Source: Streptomyces vilmorinianum
GTDB lineage: Bacteria; Actinomycetota; Actinomycetes; Streptomycetales; Streptomycetaceae
Assembly (NCBI RefSeq): GCF_005517195.1
Contig: NZ_CP040244.1
Span: 2,498,001-2,562,000, forward strand
DNA: 64,000 nt
Reading direction: 5' to 3'
The position numbers were made by a program, and so were the translations under genes. The notes under the pieces were generated by a model. It was not told where the DNA came from. It did no database searches and saw nothing but the letters and a program-made list of their open reading frames with translations. The stretch's first letter is position 1; each line of letters opens with the position of its first letter. Positions 36,091 to 45,265 of this stretch are shown piece after piece.

Positions 36091-36978
36091 ATGTCCGAAC
36101 CGACCGGTGCCGCCCGCCGTCGCGGGCCCTTCAAGGTCGGGGACCAGGTCCAGCTCACCGACCCCAAGGGACGCCACTACACGTTCACGCTCGAGGCCGG
36201 GAAGAATTTCCACACCCACAAGGGTTCCTTCCCCCACGACGAGCTGATCGGTGCTCCCGAGGGCAGTGTTGTCCGTACCACGGGAAACGTCGCCTACCTC
36301 GCGCTGCGCCCCCTGCTCCCCGACTACGTCCTGTCCATGCCCCGCGGCGCCGCCGTGGTCTACCCCAAGGACGCGGGGCAGATCCTGGCCTTCGCCGACA
36401 TCTTCCCCGGCGCCCGCGTCGTCGAGGCAGGGGTGGGCTCGGGGTCGCTCAGCAGCTTCCTGCTCCGCGCCATCGGCGACAGCGGCATGCTGCACTCCTA
36501 CGAGCGCCGCGAGGACTTCGCCGAGATCGCCAAGGGCAACGTGGAGCGCTACTTCGGCGGCCCGCACCCCGCCTGGCAGCTCACCGTCGGCGACCTCCAG
36601 GACAACCTGTCCGACACCGACGTCGACCGCGTCATCCTGGACATGCTCGCCCCCTGGGAGTGCCTGGAGGCCGTCTCCAAGGCGCTCGTCCCCGGCGGCA
36701 TCCTCTGCTGCTACGTGGCGACCACCACCCAGCTCGCGCGCACCGTGGAGTCCATCCGCGAGTTCGGCTGCTACGCCGAACCGCAGCCGTGGGAATCCAT
36801 GATCCGCAACTGGCACGTGGAAGGCCTGGCCGTCCGCCCGGACCACCGGATGATCGGCCACACCGGCTTCCTCGTCACCGCCCGCCGCCTCGCGGACGGC
36901 GTCGAGCCCCCGATGCGCCGCCGGCGCCCCGCCAAGGGCGCGTACGGCGAGGACTACGAAGGCCCCAACAAGGGCTGA
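36091..36978 (+). CDS. trmI: tRNA (adenine-58-N1) methyltransferase
   Basis: A 295-aa S-adenosylmethionine-dependent enzyme that forms m1A58 in the T-loop of tRNA. It has the N-terminal beta domain (VGDQVQLTDPKGRHYTFTLE), the SAM-binding motif VVEAGVGSGSLSSFLLRAIG near 111-130, the EDFAEIAKGNVERYFGG adenosine segment and the LDMLAPWECLEAV region. C-terminal basic tail. In actinobacteria trmI normally lies beside the proteasome ATPase gene; here it is about 1.3 kb upstream of arc. Confidence 0.94.
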   Translation: MSEPTGAARRRGPFKVGDQVQLTDPKGRHYTFTLEAGKNFHTHKGSFPHDELIGAPEGSVVRTTGNVAYLALRPLLPDYVLSMPRGAAVVYPKDAGQILAFADIFPGARVVEAGVGSGSLSSFLLRAIGDSGMLHSYERREDFAEIAKGNVERYFGGPHPAWQLTVGDLQDNLSDTDVDRVILDMLAPWECLEAVSKALVPGGILCCYVATTTQLARTVESIREFGCYAEPQPWESMIRNWHVEGLAVRPDHRMIGHTGFLVTARRLADGVEPPMRRRRPAKGAYGEDYEGPNKG

Positions 36979-37021
36979 CGCCTCCAGGCGCCACCAGGGC
37001 TGACGCCCCGACAACGAACGC

Positions 37022-37070
37022 GTGCCGCCGTCGAGTTCCCGCCCCAGGGCGGAGAACTCGACGGCGGCAC
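37022..37070 (+). terminator. Terminator after trmI
   Basis: A perfect 17-bp stem (37022-37038 with 37054-37070) with further pairing inside the loop. One of the strongest hairpins in the window. Confidence 0.88.
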
Positions 37071-37183
37071 CTTCACGTTCGGCATCTTTGCGGACAGCTC
37101 CCACCCCGCCTGTTCCACCCGCCTGTGACGTGTGGCACGATGCCCGCAACTCCTTCCGCACCACGTCACAGGAGACATCCCGC

Positions 37184-37756
37184 GTGCAGCACCCCGCCGT
37201 CCCGGACCTCGCGCACACCCACGCCCGGCCGGTGCACTGGCTGGCCACCGCGACCGCGATGGCCGCCGTCGTCGCCGCCGCAGGCCTCCTCCAGCCCGAC
37301 CCCGCCACCGCGACCACCGCGGCCGCGGGCAGCCGGACGAGCGCCCTGCCGCCCGCACCTGACGCCACGACGGCCGCCTACCCCCTGGAGTGCGGGGGAG
37401 CGCCCACCGCGATCGCGCGGCGGGCCGCCGGTGACCTCGACGGCGACGGAAACCCCGAGACCGTCGCAGTCGTACACTGCGAAGCCGGGTCGGGAACGCC
37501 CCCGCACGGGCTCTACGTCCTCACCCACGGCAAGGAAAGCCCCGGCGCCCGAGTCGTCGCCACCCTCGTCGAGCCCTCCGAGCAGAAGAACGTCACCGAC
37601 CTCGTCGTACGCGACGGAGCGGTGACCGCCACCCTGCTCGGCTACTCGTCCCCGGACGTCCCCAGTTGCTGCCCCGACGAGAAGGAACGCGTCAGCTGGC
37701 GCTGGACGGGCGGCACCTTCGTCCGCACCGCCCAGACCGATGCGCGCAGTGTGTGA
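37184..37756 (+). CDS. Exported or membrane-anchored hypothetical protein
   Basis: A 190-aa protein with one hydrophobic segment near 18-40 acting as signal or anchor, a low-complexity linker, then a small domain with GDLDGDGNPETVAVVHC, a Dx[DN]xDG calcium-loop-like or FG-GAP-like strand, and a Cys pair in PSCCPDE. This suggests a small secreted beta-propeller fragment or binding domain. GTG at 37184 has AGGAG upstream; upstream in-frame codons overlap the trmI terminator and are ignored. Function unknown. It converges on the ferredoxin gene, only 4 bases away. Confidence 0.7.
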   Translation: MQHPAVPDLAHTHARPVHWLATATAMAAVVAAAGLLQPDPATATTAAAGSRTSALPPAPDATTAAYPLECGGAPTAIARRAAGDLDGDGNPETVAVVHCEAGSGTPPHGLYVLTHGKESPGARVVATLVEPSEQKNVTDLVVRDGAVTATLLGYSSPDVPSCCPDEKERVSWRWTGGTFVRTAQTDARSV

Positions 37757-37760
37757 TCCC

Positions 37761-38072
37761 TCACTCCGCGTCGGGACCGTAGACCTCGACCCTGTCCGAA
37801 ACCCGGCGCACGTGGATGCAGTCGCCCGGGCACTCCTTCGCGGAGTCCACCACGTCCTGCAGCAGCGGCAGCGGCACCGGCGTCGTCGCCCCGGCCTCCT
37901 GCAGCAGCTCGTCCTGCGCGCTCTTCACATACGCGAGCCCGTCGATGTCCAGCTCGAAGACCTCGGGAGCGTACTGCGCGCAGATCCCGTCCCCGGTGCA
38001 GAGGTCCTGGTCGATCCAGACCTCCAGCGCCTCGCCGGCGCCCGTCGTCGGGACCTCGTGCTGCACGGTCAT
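37761..38072 (-). CDS. Ferredoxin, [3Fe-4S] type
   Basis: A 103-aa electron carrier. Cys25 and Cys31 (CTGDGIC) with Cys81 (ECPGDC) give the three-ligand set; the middle position of the usual CxxCxxC is Asp28, as in [3Fe-4S] ferredoxins that serve P450s. Cys85 is extra. Unusually it carries a 25-residue insert rich in Ala/Pro/Leu. It diverges from arc, a neighbourhood I recall as conserved in actinobacteria; a partner in the window could be the P450 20 kb away, though nothing proves it. Confidence 0.88.
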   Translation of the reverse strand: MTVQHEVPTTGAGEALEVWIDQDLCTGDGICAQYAPEVFELDIDGLAYVKSAQDELLQEAGATTPVPLPLLQDVVDSAKECPGDCIHVRRVSDRVEVYGPDAE

Positions 38073-38325
38073 GTCTCCTGCCGTTCCTGAGCTTCGAAAG
38101 AGATCGTTCTTCTAAGTCCGGCCAAGCCTGACGGGTGTTGACCACACACGACGATACAACCGGCCGCTTTCCGATGTTGATGGGTGGGTATTCCCCTGGC
38201 GTGAGGGGAAGCGCAAGGGTGAAGATCGGACACACCCCAGAGTCTTTTTGATCTAGGGGTTTCAATCACCACCCACGCAGGTAGGGTCAGGAAGCGTCCA
38301 GCTCCCCTTGGAGGAGGTGAGGACC

Positions 38326-40092
38326 GTGGCAGCCCACGACGACGACATCAACCGCGGCATCCGGCCGGGGCGGGGGTCTGAAGACCCCGCCGGCCAGGTT
38401 GCCTATCTCGAGCAGGAAATCGCCGTCCTGCGCCGCAAGCTCGCCGACTCTCCGCGTCATACGAGGATTCTCGAAGAGCGGATCGTCGAGCTGCAGACAA
38501 ACCTGGCCGGCGTGTCCGCGCAGAACGAGCGACTCGCCAACACACTCCGTGAGGCCCGCGACCAGATCGTGGCCCTCAAGGAGGAGGTCGACCGGCTCGC
38601 ACAGCCGCCGGCCGGCTTCGGAGTCTTCCTGGAGGCCAACGAGGACGGCACCTGCGACATCTTCACCGGTGGCCGCAAGCTCCGGGTGAACGTGAGCCCC
38701 AGCGTCGAGCTCGACGAGCTCCGGCGCGGCCAGGAAGTCATGCTCAACGAAGCGCTCAACGTGGTCGAGGCCATGGAATTCGAGCGTGCCGGGGACATCG
38801 TCACCCTCAAGGAGATCCTCGAGGACGGCGAGCGCGCCCTGGTCATCGGGCACACCGACGAGGAACGGGTGGTCAGGCTCGCCGAGCCGCTCCTGGACAT
38901 CACCATCCGTCCCGGCGACGCCCTCCTGCTCGAACCCAGGTCCGGCTACGTCTACGAGGTGATCCCCAAGAGCGAGGTCGAGGAACTCGTTCTCGAAGAG
39001 GTCCCGGACGTCGACTACGACAAGATCGGCGGTCTGGGCGGCCAGATCGAGATGATCCGCGACGCGGTCGAGCTCCCGTACCTCTACCCGGACCTCTTCA
39101 AGGAGCACGAACTGCGGCCGCCGAAGGGCATCCTGCTCTACGGTCCGCCCGGCTGCGGCAAGACGCTGATCGCGAAGGCCGTCGCCAACTCCCTTGCCAA
39201 GAAGGTCGCCGAGGTGACCGGCCAGCCCGCCGGGAAGTCCTACTTCCTGAACATCAAGGGCCCCGAGCTCCTCAACAAGTACGTCGGTGAGACCGAGCGG
39301 CACATCCGCCTCGTCTTCCAGCGTGCCCGCGAGAAGGCGAGCGAGGGCACCCCCGTCATCGTCTTCTTCGACGAGATGGAATCCCTCTTCCGCACCCGCG
39401 GATCCGGAGTCAGCTCGGACGTCGAGAACACGATCGTCCCCCAGCTGCTCGCCGAGATCGACGGTGTGGAGGGCCTGGAGAACGTCATCGTCATCGGCGC
39501 CTCCAACCGCGAGGACATGATCGACCCCGCGATCCTGCGGCCCGGCCGGCTCGACGTCAAGATCAAGATCGAGCGCCCGGACGCCGAGGCCGCGAAGGAC
39601 ATCTTCGCGAAGTACCTCACGGCTTCGCTGCCGCTGCACGCCGACGACCTCTCCGAGCACCACGGCTCCAAGGAGGCCGCCGCCCACGGAATGATCCAGT
39701 CCGTGGTCGAGCAGATGTACGCGGAATCCGAGGAGAACCGCTTCCTCGAGGTCACCTACGCCAATGGCGACAAGGAAGTCCTCTACTTCAAGGACTTCAA
39801 CTCCGGAGCGATGATCCAGAACATCGTCGACCGGGCCAAGAAGATGGCTATCAAGGCCTTCCTCGACCACAACCAGAAGGGCATCCGCGTCTCCCACCTC
39901 CTCCAGGCCTGCGTGGACGAGTTCAAGGAGAACGAGGACCTGCCCAACACCACCAACCCCGACGACTGGGCCCGGATCTCCGGAAAGAAGGGCGAGCGGA
40001 TCGTCTTCATCCGCACCCTCGTCACCGGAAAGCAGGGCGCGGACACCGGACGCTCCATCGACACGGTGGCCAACACCGGTCAGTACCTGTAA
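38326..40092 (+). CDS. arc: Proteasome-associated AAA ATPase Arc (Mpa homologue)
   Basis: A 588-aa hexameric unfoldase. N-terminal coiled coil (about 25-75) binds pupylated substrates; two OB folds follow (about 80-230); the AAA domain has Walker A GPPGCGKT at 273-280, Walker B with FFDEME near 348-352, and an Arg-finger region ARPGRL-like LRPGRLD. The C-terminus ends GQYL, the tail that opens the 20S gate. The GTG at 38326 follows GAGGAGGTGAGG. It unfolds Pup-tagged proteins for PrcBA. Divergent from the ferredoxin, with TTTCAA-16-TAGGGT as a plausible promoter. Confidence 0.96.
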   Translation: MAAHDDDINRGIRPGRGSEDPAGQVAYLEQEIAVLRRKLADSPRHTRILEERIVELQTNLAGVSAQNERLANTLREARDQIVALKEEVDRLAQPPAGFGVFLEANEDGTCDIFTGGRKLRVNVSPSVELDELRRGQEVMLNEALNVVEAMEFERAGDIVTLKEILEDGERALVIGHTDEERVVRLAEPLLDITIRPGDALLLEPRSGYVYEVIPKSEVEELVLEEVPDVDYDKIGGLGGQIEMIRDAVELPYLYPDLFKEHELRPPKGILLYGPPGCGKTLIAKAVANSLAKKVAEVTGQPAGKSYFLNIKGPELLNKYVGETERHIRLVFQRAREKASEGTPVIVFFDEMESLFRTRGSGVSSDVENTIVPQLLAEIDGVEGLENVIVIGASNREDMIDPAILRPGRLDVKIKIERPDAEAAKDIFAKYLTASLPLHADDLSEHHGSKEAAAHGMIQSVVEQMYAESEENRFLEVTYANGDKEVLYFKDFNSGAMIQNIVDRAKKMAIKAFLDHNQKGIRVSHLLQACVDEFKENEDLPNTTNPDDWARISGKKGERIVFIRTLVTGKQGADTGRSIDTVANTGQYL

Positions 40093-40102
40093 AAACGCGG
40101 AC

Positions 40103-40139
40103 CGGCTGCGGATGTCCGGAAAACGGGCATCCGCAGCCG
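40103..40139 (+). terminator. Terminator after arc
   Basis: A perfect 12-bp stem (40103-40114 with 40128-40139), 10 bases after the stop. Confidence 0.85.
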
Positions 40140-40272
40140 TCGCATTCCACGCCAGCAGAAACACCCCAGCAAAACCGCAAACGATCTCCCCACCGGCGCG
40201 GAGTCGCTCTAGGCTCGTCGGTACTTGTTGCGCCGCACCCGAAGGGGAGCGCCGCCGGGCAAGGAGGGCCGC

Positions 40273-41784
40273 ATGACCGTACGGCGAGTAATGGGCATCG
40301 AAACGGAGTACGGGATCTCCGTTCCGGGCCACCCGAACGCCAATGCCATGCTCACCTCGTCCCAGATCGTCAACGCCTACGCGGCGGCGATGCACCGGGC
40401 GCGCCGCGCCCGCTGGGACTTCGAGGAGGAGAACCCGCTGCGGGACGCGCGAGGCTTCGACCTCGCCCGCGAGGCCGCCGACTCCAGCCAGCTCACCGAC
40501 GAGGACATCGGCCTGGCCAATGTGATCCTCACCAACGGCGCCCGGCTCTACGTGGACCACGCCCACCCGGAGTACAGCGCCCCCGAGGTCACCAACCCCC
40601 GTGACGCCGTCCTCTGGGACAAGGCCGGCGAGCGGATCATGGCGGAGGCCGCCGAACGGGCGGCGCAGCTCCCCGGCGCCCAGCCGATCCACCTCTACAA
40701 GAACAACACCGACAACAAGGGCGCCTCCTACGGCACGCACGAGAACTACCTGATGAAGCGGGAGACCGCCTTCTCGGACATCGTGCGCCACCTGACGCCC
40801 TTCTTCGTCTCGCGGCAGGTCGTCACGGGCGCCGGCCGCGTCGGCATCGGCCAGGACGGCCGCGAGCACGGTTTCCAGATCAGCCAGCGCGCCGATTACT
40901 TCGAGGTCGAGGTCGGCCTGGAGACCACGCTGAAGCGCCCCATCATCAACACCCGCGACGAGCCCCACGCGGACGCCGAGAAGTACCGCCGGCTGCACGT
41001 GATCATCGGCGACGCGAACCTCTCGGAGATCTCCACCTACCTCAAGCTGGGCACCACCGCCCTGGTCCTGTCCATGATCGAGGACTCCTTCATCAACGTG
41101 GACCTCGCCGTGGAGCAGCCGGTGCGCACCCTGCACCAGGTCTCCCACGACCCCACGCTCCAGCATCTGGTCACGCTGCGCAGCGGCCGCACACTCACCG
41201 CGGTCCAGCTCCAGATGGAGTACTTCGAGCTGGCCAGGAAGTATGTCGAGGAGCGCTTCGGTGTCGACGCCGACGAGCAGACCAAGGACGTCCTGATCCG
41301 CTGGGAGGACACGCTCAACCGGCTCGAGAACGACCCCATGAGCCTGGCCGGTGAGCTGGACTGGATCGCCAAGCGGGAGGTCATGGAGGGCTACCGGCGC
41401 CGGGACGGGCTGGACTGGGACGCGGCGCGTCTGCACCTCGTGGACCTGCAGTACGCCGACGTACGCCCCGAGAAGGGCCTGTACAACCGTCTGGTGGCCC
41501 GGGGGCGCATGAAGCGCCTCCTGGACGAGACCGAGGTGGAGAAGGCCGAGACGAAGCCTCCGGAGGACACCAGGGCCTATTTCCGGGGCCGCTGCCTGGA
41601 GCAGTACGCCGACGACGTGGCGGCCGCCTCCTGGGACTCGGTGATCTTCGACCTTCCGGGCCGCGACTCCCTGCAGCGGGTACCGACCCTGGAACCCCTG
41701 CGGGGTACCAGGAACCACGTGAAGGAGCTTCTGGACCGGTGCAGGACGGCGGAGGAACTGGTCCGCGTACTGTCCGGCGGCTGA
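40273..41784 (+). CDS. dop: Pup deamidase/depupylase
   Basis: A 503-aa carboxylate-amine-ligase-like enzyme. It converts the C-terminal Gln of Pup to Glu and removes Pup from conjugates. Start motif [21 protein letters not shown] with the ATP/metal Glu residues; a characteristic Dop loop (about 40-75, [18 protein letters not shown]), which PafA lacks; then [19 protein letters not shown]-type [20 protein letters not shown], and [20 protein letters not shown]. Perfect AAGGAGG before the ATG. Paralogue of pafA in the same locus. Confidence 0.95.
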   Translation: MTVRRVMGIETEYGISVPGHPNANAMLTSSQIVNAYAAAMHRARRARWDFEEENPLRDARGFDLAREAADSSQLTDEDIGLANVILTNGARLYVDHAHPEYSAPEVTNPRDAVLWDKAGERIMAEAAERAAQLPGAQPIHLYKNNTDNKGASYGTHENYLMKRETAFSDIVRHLTPFFVSRQVVTGAGRVGIGQDGREHGFQISQRADYFEVEVGLETTLKRPIINTRDEPHADAEKYRRLHVIIGDANLSEISTYLKLGTTALVLSMIEDSFINVDLAVEQPVRTLHQVSHDPTLQHLVTLRSGRTLTAVQLQMEYFELARKYVEERFGVDADEQTKDVLIRWEDTLNRLENDPMSLAGELDWIAKREVMEGYRRRDGLDWDAARLHLVDLQYADVRPEKGLYNRLVARGRMKRLLDETEVEKAETKPPEDTRAYFRGRCLEQYADDVAAASWDSVIFDLPGRDSLQRVPTLEPLRGTRNHVKELLDRCRTAEELVRVLSGG

Positions 41785-41860
41785 GGCGCGGCTGAAATGA
41801 CCGGCTGCTGGGAATCATGGGACTAGTGCCCGGACGTTGTACGAAACTGCGGGGCCGATG

Positions 41861-41897
41861 TCAGACCCTGCTTGTAGGGTCTGATCTTGAGAGACCC
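41861..41897 (+). promoter_or_regulatory. Mutually exclusive hairpins in the pup leader
   Basis: TCAGACCCT (41861-41869) pairs with AGGGTCTGA (41876-41884), and GGGTCT of the same central arm can instead pair with AGACCC (41892-41897). A TAGGGT that could be a -10 box overlaps the central arm. Either a transcription-factor palindrome or an RNA switch. Confidence 0.45.
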
Positions 41898-41931
41898 AAC
41901 CGAGCGGGCCGATTCGAGCGGGGTGAGGGAT

Positions 41932-42144
41932 ATGGCGACCAAGGACACCGGCGGCGGACAGCAGAAGGCGACGCGTTCCACGGAGGAGGTCGAGGAGACG
42001 ACCGCGGAGGCGAGCTCCGACCTCAAGGAACGCCAGGAGAAGCTGAGCGACGACGTGGACTCCGTCCTCGACGAGATCGACGACGTCCTGGAGGAGAACG
42101 CCGAGGACTTCGTGCGCTCCTTCGTGCAAAAGGGCGGCCAGTAA
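41932..42144 (+). CDS. pup: Prokaryotic ubiquitin-like protein Pup
   Basis: A 70-aa, largely disordered, very acidic modifier. The central helix region (DLKERQEKLSDDVDSVLDEIDDVLEENAEDFVRSFV) binds the Arc coiled coil; the C-terminus is GGQ, so Dop must deamidate Gln70 to Glu before PafA can link it to lysines. The ATG at 41932 gives the standard Pup length; GTGAGGGA is upstream. It precedes prcB by 268 bases, with an endonuclease VII-like frame between. Confidence 0.97.
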   Translation: MATKDTGGGQQKATRSTEEVEETTAEASSDLKERQEKLSDDVDSVLDEIDDVLEENAEDFVRSFVQKGGQ

Positions 42145-42192
42145 AGCCATCTGACCTTCGGATCGAAGGTGGGGGTGGGGTGACCGAGGCGG

Positions 42193-42432
42193 TTGCCGGA
42201 CGGTGCGGGCGAGCGTGCCCGTGCCGTCCGGTCATCAGCGATGTGTCGAGCGCCGGTACGGCCGACTGCCCCCGCAGTTCAGGTGGATCACCGTCACGAG
42301 ACGGGTAGGGTCCGTGGCGTACTGTGCTTCAACTGCAATTCGGCCATCGGCAAGTTGGGAGACGATCCCGACAGTCTGCGTCGGGCCATCTCATCTTTTT
42401 GGAGGGACACGCGTGGAAGCCAACACTCGTAG
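42193..42432 (+). pseudogene. Endonuclease VII-like (His-Me finger) gene, frameshifted or recoded
   Basis: A 79-codon frame with the core of phage T4 endonuclease VII-type nucleases: [12 protein letters not shown] (catalytic DH/H), a CFNC zinc pair and [17 protein letters not shown]. The first zinc pair expected upstream is missing in this frame, and an in-frame TGA at 42181 prevents extension. After RRAIS the frame goes through TCT TTT TGG and leaves the family pattern; one base back, the -1 frame reads [15 protein letters not shown] and ends at 42461, inside prcB. Codon bias is weak compared with neighbours. I infer decay or programmed frameshifting at the T5 run (42396-42400). The TTG at 42193 is only a nominal start; ATG 42241 is the alternative. 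Confidence 0.65.
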
Positions 42433-43252
42433 CACCGGGCGTCTACCAGCTGCCTTCCTGACGCCGGGCTCGTCCTCGTTCCTGGACTTCCTGTCCGATC
42501 ACTCGCCGCAGCTGCTCCCGGGCAACCGGAAGCTGCCCGAAGGCGTCCTCGAGGCGCCGCACGGCACCACGATCGTGGCCGCCACGTTCCCCGGCGGTGT
42601 CGTGCTCGCCGGTGACCGGCGGGCGACCATGGGGAACATGATCGCGCAGCGCGACATCGAGAAGGTGTTCCCGGCCGACGAGTTCTCGGCCGTGGGCATC
42701 GCCGGCACCGCCGGTCTCGCCGTGGAGATGGTCAAGCTGTTCCAGCTGGAGCTGGAGCACTTCGAGAAGGTGGAGGGGACGACCCTCTCCCTGGAGGGCA
42801 AGGCGAACCGCCTGTCCACCATGATCCGGGGCAACCTCGGCATGGCCATGCAGGGCCTCGCCGTGGTGCCGCTCTTCGCCGGCTGGGACGAGGGCAAGGA
42901 GAAGGGCCGGATCTTCTCCTACGACGTGACCGGTGGCCGCTCCGAGGAGCAGGGCTTCGCCGCCACTGGCTCCGGCTCGATCTTCGCCCGCGGGTCCATG
43001 AAGAAGCTGTACCGCCCCGACCTGACGGAGGAGCAGGCGACCACGCTGGTCGTGCAGGCGCTGTACGACGCCGCCGACGACGACTCGGCGACCGGTGGCC
43101 CGGACCTGTACCGGCACATCTATCCGATCGTCACTGTCATCACCGACGAGGGCTTCCGCAGGCTCACCGAGGAGGAGTCCTCGGCGCTCGCCCGCTCGGT
43201 CACCGACCGGCGCCTTGAGCAGCCCGACGGTCCGCGCGCGGCCCTGCTTTGA
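42413..43252 (+). CDS. prcB: 20S proteasome beta subunit
   Basis: A 279-aa proteolytic subunit. A 51-residue propeptide ends at Gly51, exposing Thr52 as N-terminal nucleophile ([16 protein letters not shown]). Catalytic Asp and Lys partners follow in GDRRATMGN and further on; C-terminal subunit segments include [16 protein letters not shown]. The GTG at 42413 has GGAGGG (42401-42406) 6 bases upstream. Forms seven-membered rings with PrcA rings outside; degrades pupylated proteins supplied by Arc. Confidence 0.96.
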   Translation: MEANTRSTGRLPAAFLTPGSSSFLDFLSDHSPQLLPGNRKLPEGVLEAPHGTTIVAATFPGGVVLAGDRRATMGNMIAQRDIEKVFPADEFSAVGIAGTAGLAVEMVKLFQLELEHFEKVEGTTLSLEGKANRLSTMIRGNLGMAMQGLAVVPLFAGWDEGKEKGRIFSYDVTGGRSEEQGFAATGSGSIFARGSMKKLYRPDLTEEQATTLVVQALYDAADDDSATGGPDLYRHIYPIVTVITDEGFRRLTEEESSALARSVTDRRLEQPDGPRAALL

Positions 43253-43297
43253 TCACTCGTCGTCATGAGAAGCCCAGAAGAAAGGGACGGGTAGCCG

Positions 43298-44059
43298 GTG
43301 TCGACTCCGTTCTATGTCTCACCCCAGCAGGCCATGGCGGACCGGGCGGAGTACGCCCGTAAGGGCATCGCCCGCGGCCGCAGTCTGGTCGTCCTTCAGT
43401 ACACCGACGGCATCGTGTTCGTCGGCGAGAACCCGTCCCGTGCGCTGCACAAGTTCAGCGAGATCTACGACCGGATCGGCTTCGCCGCGGCCGGCAAGTA
43501 CAACGAGTACGAGAACCTCCGCATCGGCGGCGTGCGCTACGCCGACCTGCGGGGTTACACCTACGACCGGGACGACGTGACGGCCCGGGGCCTGGCGAAC
43601 GTGTACGCGCAGACGCTGGGCACGATCTTCTCCAGCGCGGGGGAGAAGCCGTACGAGGTGGAGCTCGTCGTCGCCGAGGTCGGTACGGAGCCCGAGGGCG
43701 ACCAGATCTACCGGCTGCCGCACGACGGATCGATCGTGGACGAGCACGGCTCGGTCGCGGTCGGCGGCAACGCTGAGCAGATCAGCAGCTTCCTCGACCA
43801 GCGGCACCGCGACGGGATGTCGCTGGCCGAGGCGCTGAAGCTCGCCGTACAGGCGCTGTCGCGGGACACCAACGGCAGCGAGCGGGAGATCCCCGCGGAG
43901 CGGCTGGAGGTGGCGGTCCTGGACCGTACGCGTCCGCAGCAGCGCAAGTTCAAGCGGATCGTCGGGCGCCAGCTGGTGCGCCTCCTGGAGGCGGACAACG
44001 CGGCGATCGCCAGGACGGACGAGCCGTCGGACGAGATTCCGGAGGACTCGGAGGAGTAA
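43298..44059 (+). CDS. prcA: 20S proteasome alpha subunit
   Basis: A 253-aa alpha-type subunit that forms the gated outer rings. The N-terminal gate segment is [63 protein letters not shown] is the family signature; no catalytic Thr. The acidic C-terminus ends in [11 protein letters not shown] at 43298, 45 bases after prcB. A terminator follows. Confidence 0.96.
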   Translation: MSTPFYVSPQQAMADRAEYARKGIARGRSLVVLQYTDGIVFVGENPSRALHKFSEIYDRIGFAAAGKYNEYENLRIGGVRYADLRGYTYDRDDVTARGLANVYAQTLGTIFSSAGEKPYEVELVVAEVGTEPEGDQIYRLPHDGSIVDEHGSVAVGGNAEQISSFLDQRHRDGMSLAEALKLAVQALSRDTNGSEREIPAERLEVAVLDRTRPQQRKFKRIVGRQLVRLLEADNAAIARTDEPSDEIPEDSEE

Positions 44060-44085
44060 GTCCCTCCCCCTCGCGCGCTCGATGG

Positions 44086-44113
44086 GCCCCGGTCCGCTTC
44101 TGCGGGCCGGGGC
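44086..44113. terminator. Bidirectional terminator after prcA
   Basis: A 12-bp stem with one G-U pair (44086-44097 with 44102-44113) and 4-base loop between prcA and the converging lacI-type gene. Confidence 0.88.
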
Positions 44114-44123
44114 TTCGTCGTGC

Positions 44124-45140
44124 TCAGGCCGCCGGGGGGCCGGAGGAGCCGCGGGGCATCAGGGTGACCGGGAGGTCGCCCGGTTCGGGTGCGTCGCCCG
44201 CCAGGACGGCGAGGAGGGCGGCCATGCCGCGTTCACCGATGCGCTCGGCGGGGAGGCGGACGGTGGTGAGCTCCGGTTCGAGAGCGGTCGCCAGGGCCAG
44301 GTCGTCGAAGCCGGTGACGGAGACGTCCTCGGGGACGCGCAGGCCGAGGCGGCGCACCGCTTTGCAGGCGCCGGCGGCGATGACGTCGTCGTCGCAGATG
44401 AGGGCCGTGGGGCGCGGACCGGGGCCGGTGAGGGCGCGCTCGGCGGCGGCGCGGGCCCCGTTCACCTCCAGGGGGGCGCGGACGGTCCGTACGGAGGCGT
44501 CACGCAGGGCGTCGGCGAGGGCGGCGGCACGTACGTCGAAGGTCCAGGACGGAACGGCCGAGGCGAGGTGGACGAAGCGGCGGTGGCCGAGGGACAGGAG
44601 GTGTCCGGTGACCTGGCGCATGCCGTCGGCGATGTCGAGGTTGACGTGGGCGGCGGCGCCGGTGTCGGAAGGGTCGCTGTCCAGCATGACCAGGGGGAGG
44701 TCGGTGCCGCGGAAGGCCTTGAGCGCGTCGGCGGCCATGGAGGAGGCGATGACTCCGTCGAGTGCGGCCCGGGCGGAGGCGAAGGGGTCCTTGGCGGGGC
44801 CGACGCCTTCGGGGGAGGGGTAGAGGACGACCCCGAAGCCGTGGCGGGCGGCGACGGTGGCGGCGCCGGTGTAGACGCGGGCGAAGAACTCGTTGGTGAG
44901 GGCGGGGACGACGAGGAGCGCGGTCCTGGTGCGGCCGAGACGCAGGTTGCGGGCGGCGAGATTCGGCCGATATCCGAGCTCGCTCGCGGCCTCGCGTACG
45001 GCGTGTGCCGTGCGCTCGGAGACGCGGCCCCGCCACTTGTCGCCCAGGACGAGGGAGACGGTGGCCTGGGACACTCCGGCGGCCCTGGCGACGTCCCGGC
45101 TGGTGGGCCGTGGGGCGCTGGGGGTTTCCGGGGTCTGCAC
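44124..45140 (-). CDS. LacI family transcriptional repressor
   Basis: A 338-aa regulator. The helix-turn-helix is at about 12-35 (TSRDVARAAGVSQATVSLVLGDK) with hinge helix YRPNLAARNLRLGRT; the periplasmic-binding-protein-like effector domain follows. The GTG at 45140 has GGAGG 5 bases upstream. It diverges from an MFS transporter gene with a palindrome between, which suggests that it represses this transporter and itself in response to an unknown ligand. It interrupts the proteasome locus between prcA and pafA. Confidence 0.93.
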   Translation of the reverse strand: MQTPETPSAPRPTSRDVARAAGVSQATVSLVLGDKWRGRVSERTAHAVREAASELGYRPNLAARNLRLGRTRTALLVVPALTNEFFARVYTGAATVAARHGFGVVLYPSPEGVGPAKDPFASARAALDGVIASSMAADALKAFRGTDLPLVMLDSDPSDTGAAAHVNLDIADGMRQVTGHLLSLGHRRFVHLASAVPSWTFDVRAAALADALRDASVRTVRAPLEVNGARAAAERALTGPGPRPTALICDDDVIAAGACKAVRRLGLRVPEDVSVTGFDDLALATALEPELTTVRLPAERIGERGMAALLAVLAGDAPEPGDLPVTLMPRGSSGPPAA

Positions 45141-45213
45141 TCGTGCCTCCGCGAGGGTGGTCGCTGCCCGCGGGTGGACCCGTGGGATGCCGCCATGGTA
45201 CGTATGACCCACG

Positions 45214-45224
45214 ACGTTATACGT
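45214..45224. promoter_or_regulatory. Candidate LacI-type operator
   Basis: ACGTTATACGT, a near-perfect palindrome (4-base arms, centre TAT), between the divergent lacI-type and MFS genes; a related TACGTAT lies 15 bases upstream (45199-45205). Confidence 0.5.
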
Positions 45225-45265
45225 AAAACCTCGGGGGGGTGGGTGCCGGGGGAGAGGAGACGGAC

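Noticed and set aside
38287..41718. Long minus-strand frame across arc and dop
   Set aside because: Mirror of two well-recognised genes; no family signal.
42203..42412. N-terminal extension of PrcB from an upstream in-frame start
   Set aside because: The GTG at 42413 has an excellent ribosome site and gives the normal propeptide; upstream residues belong to the endonuclease-like region in another frame.
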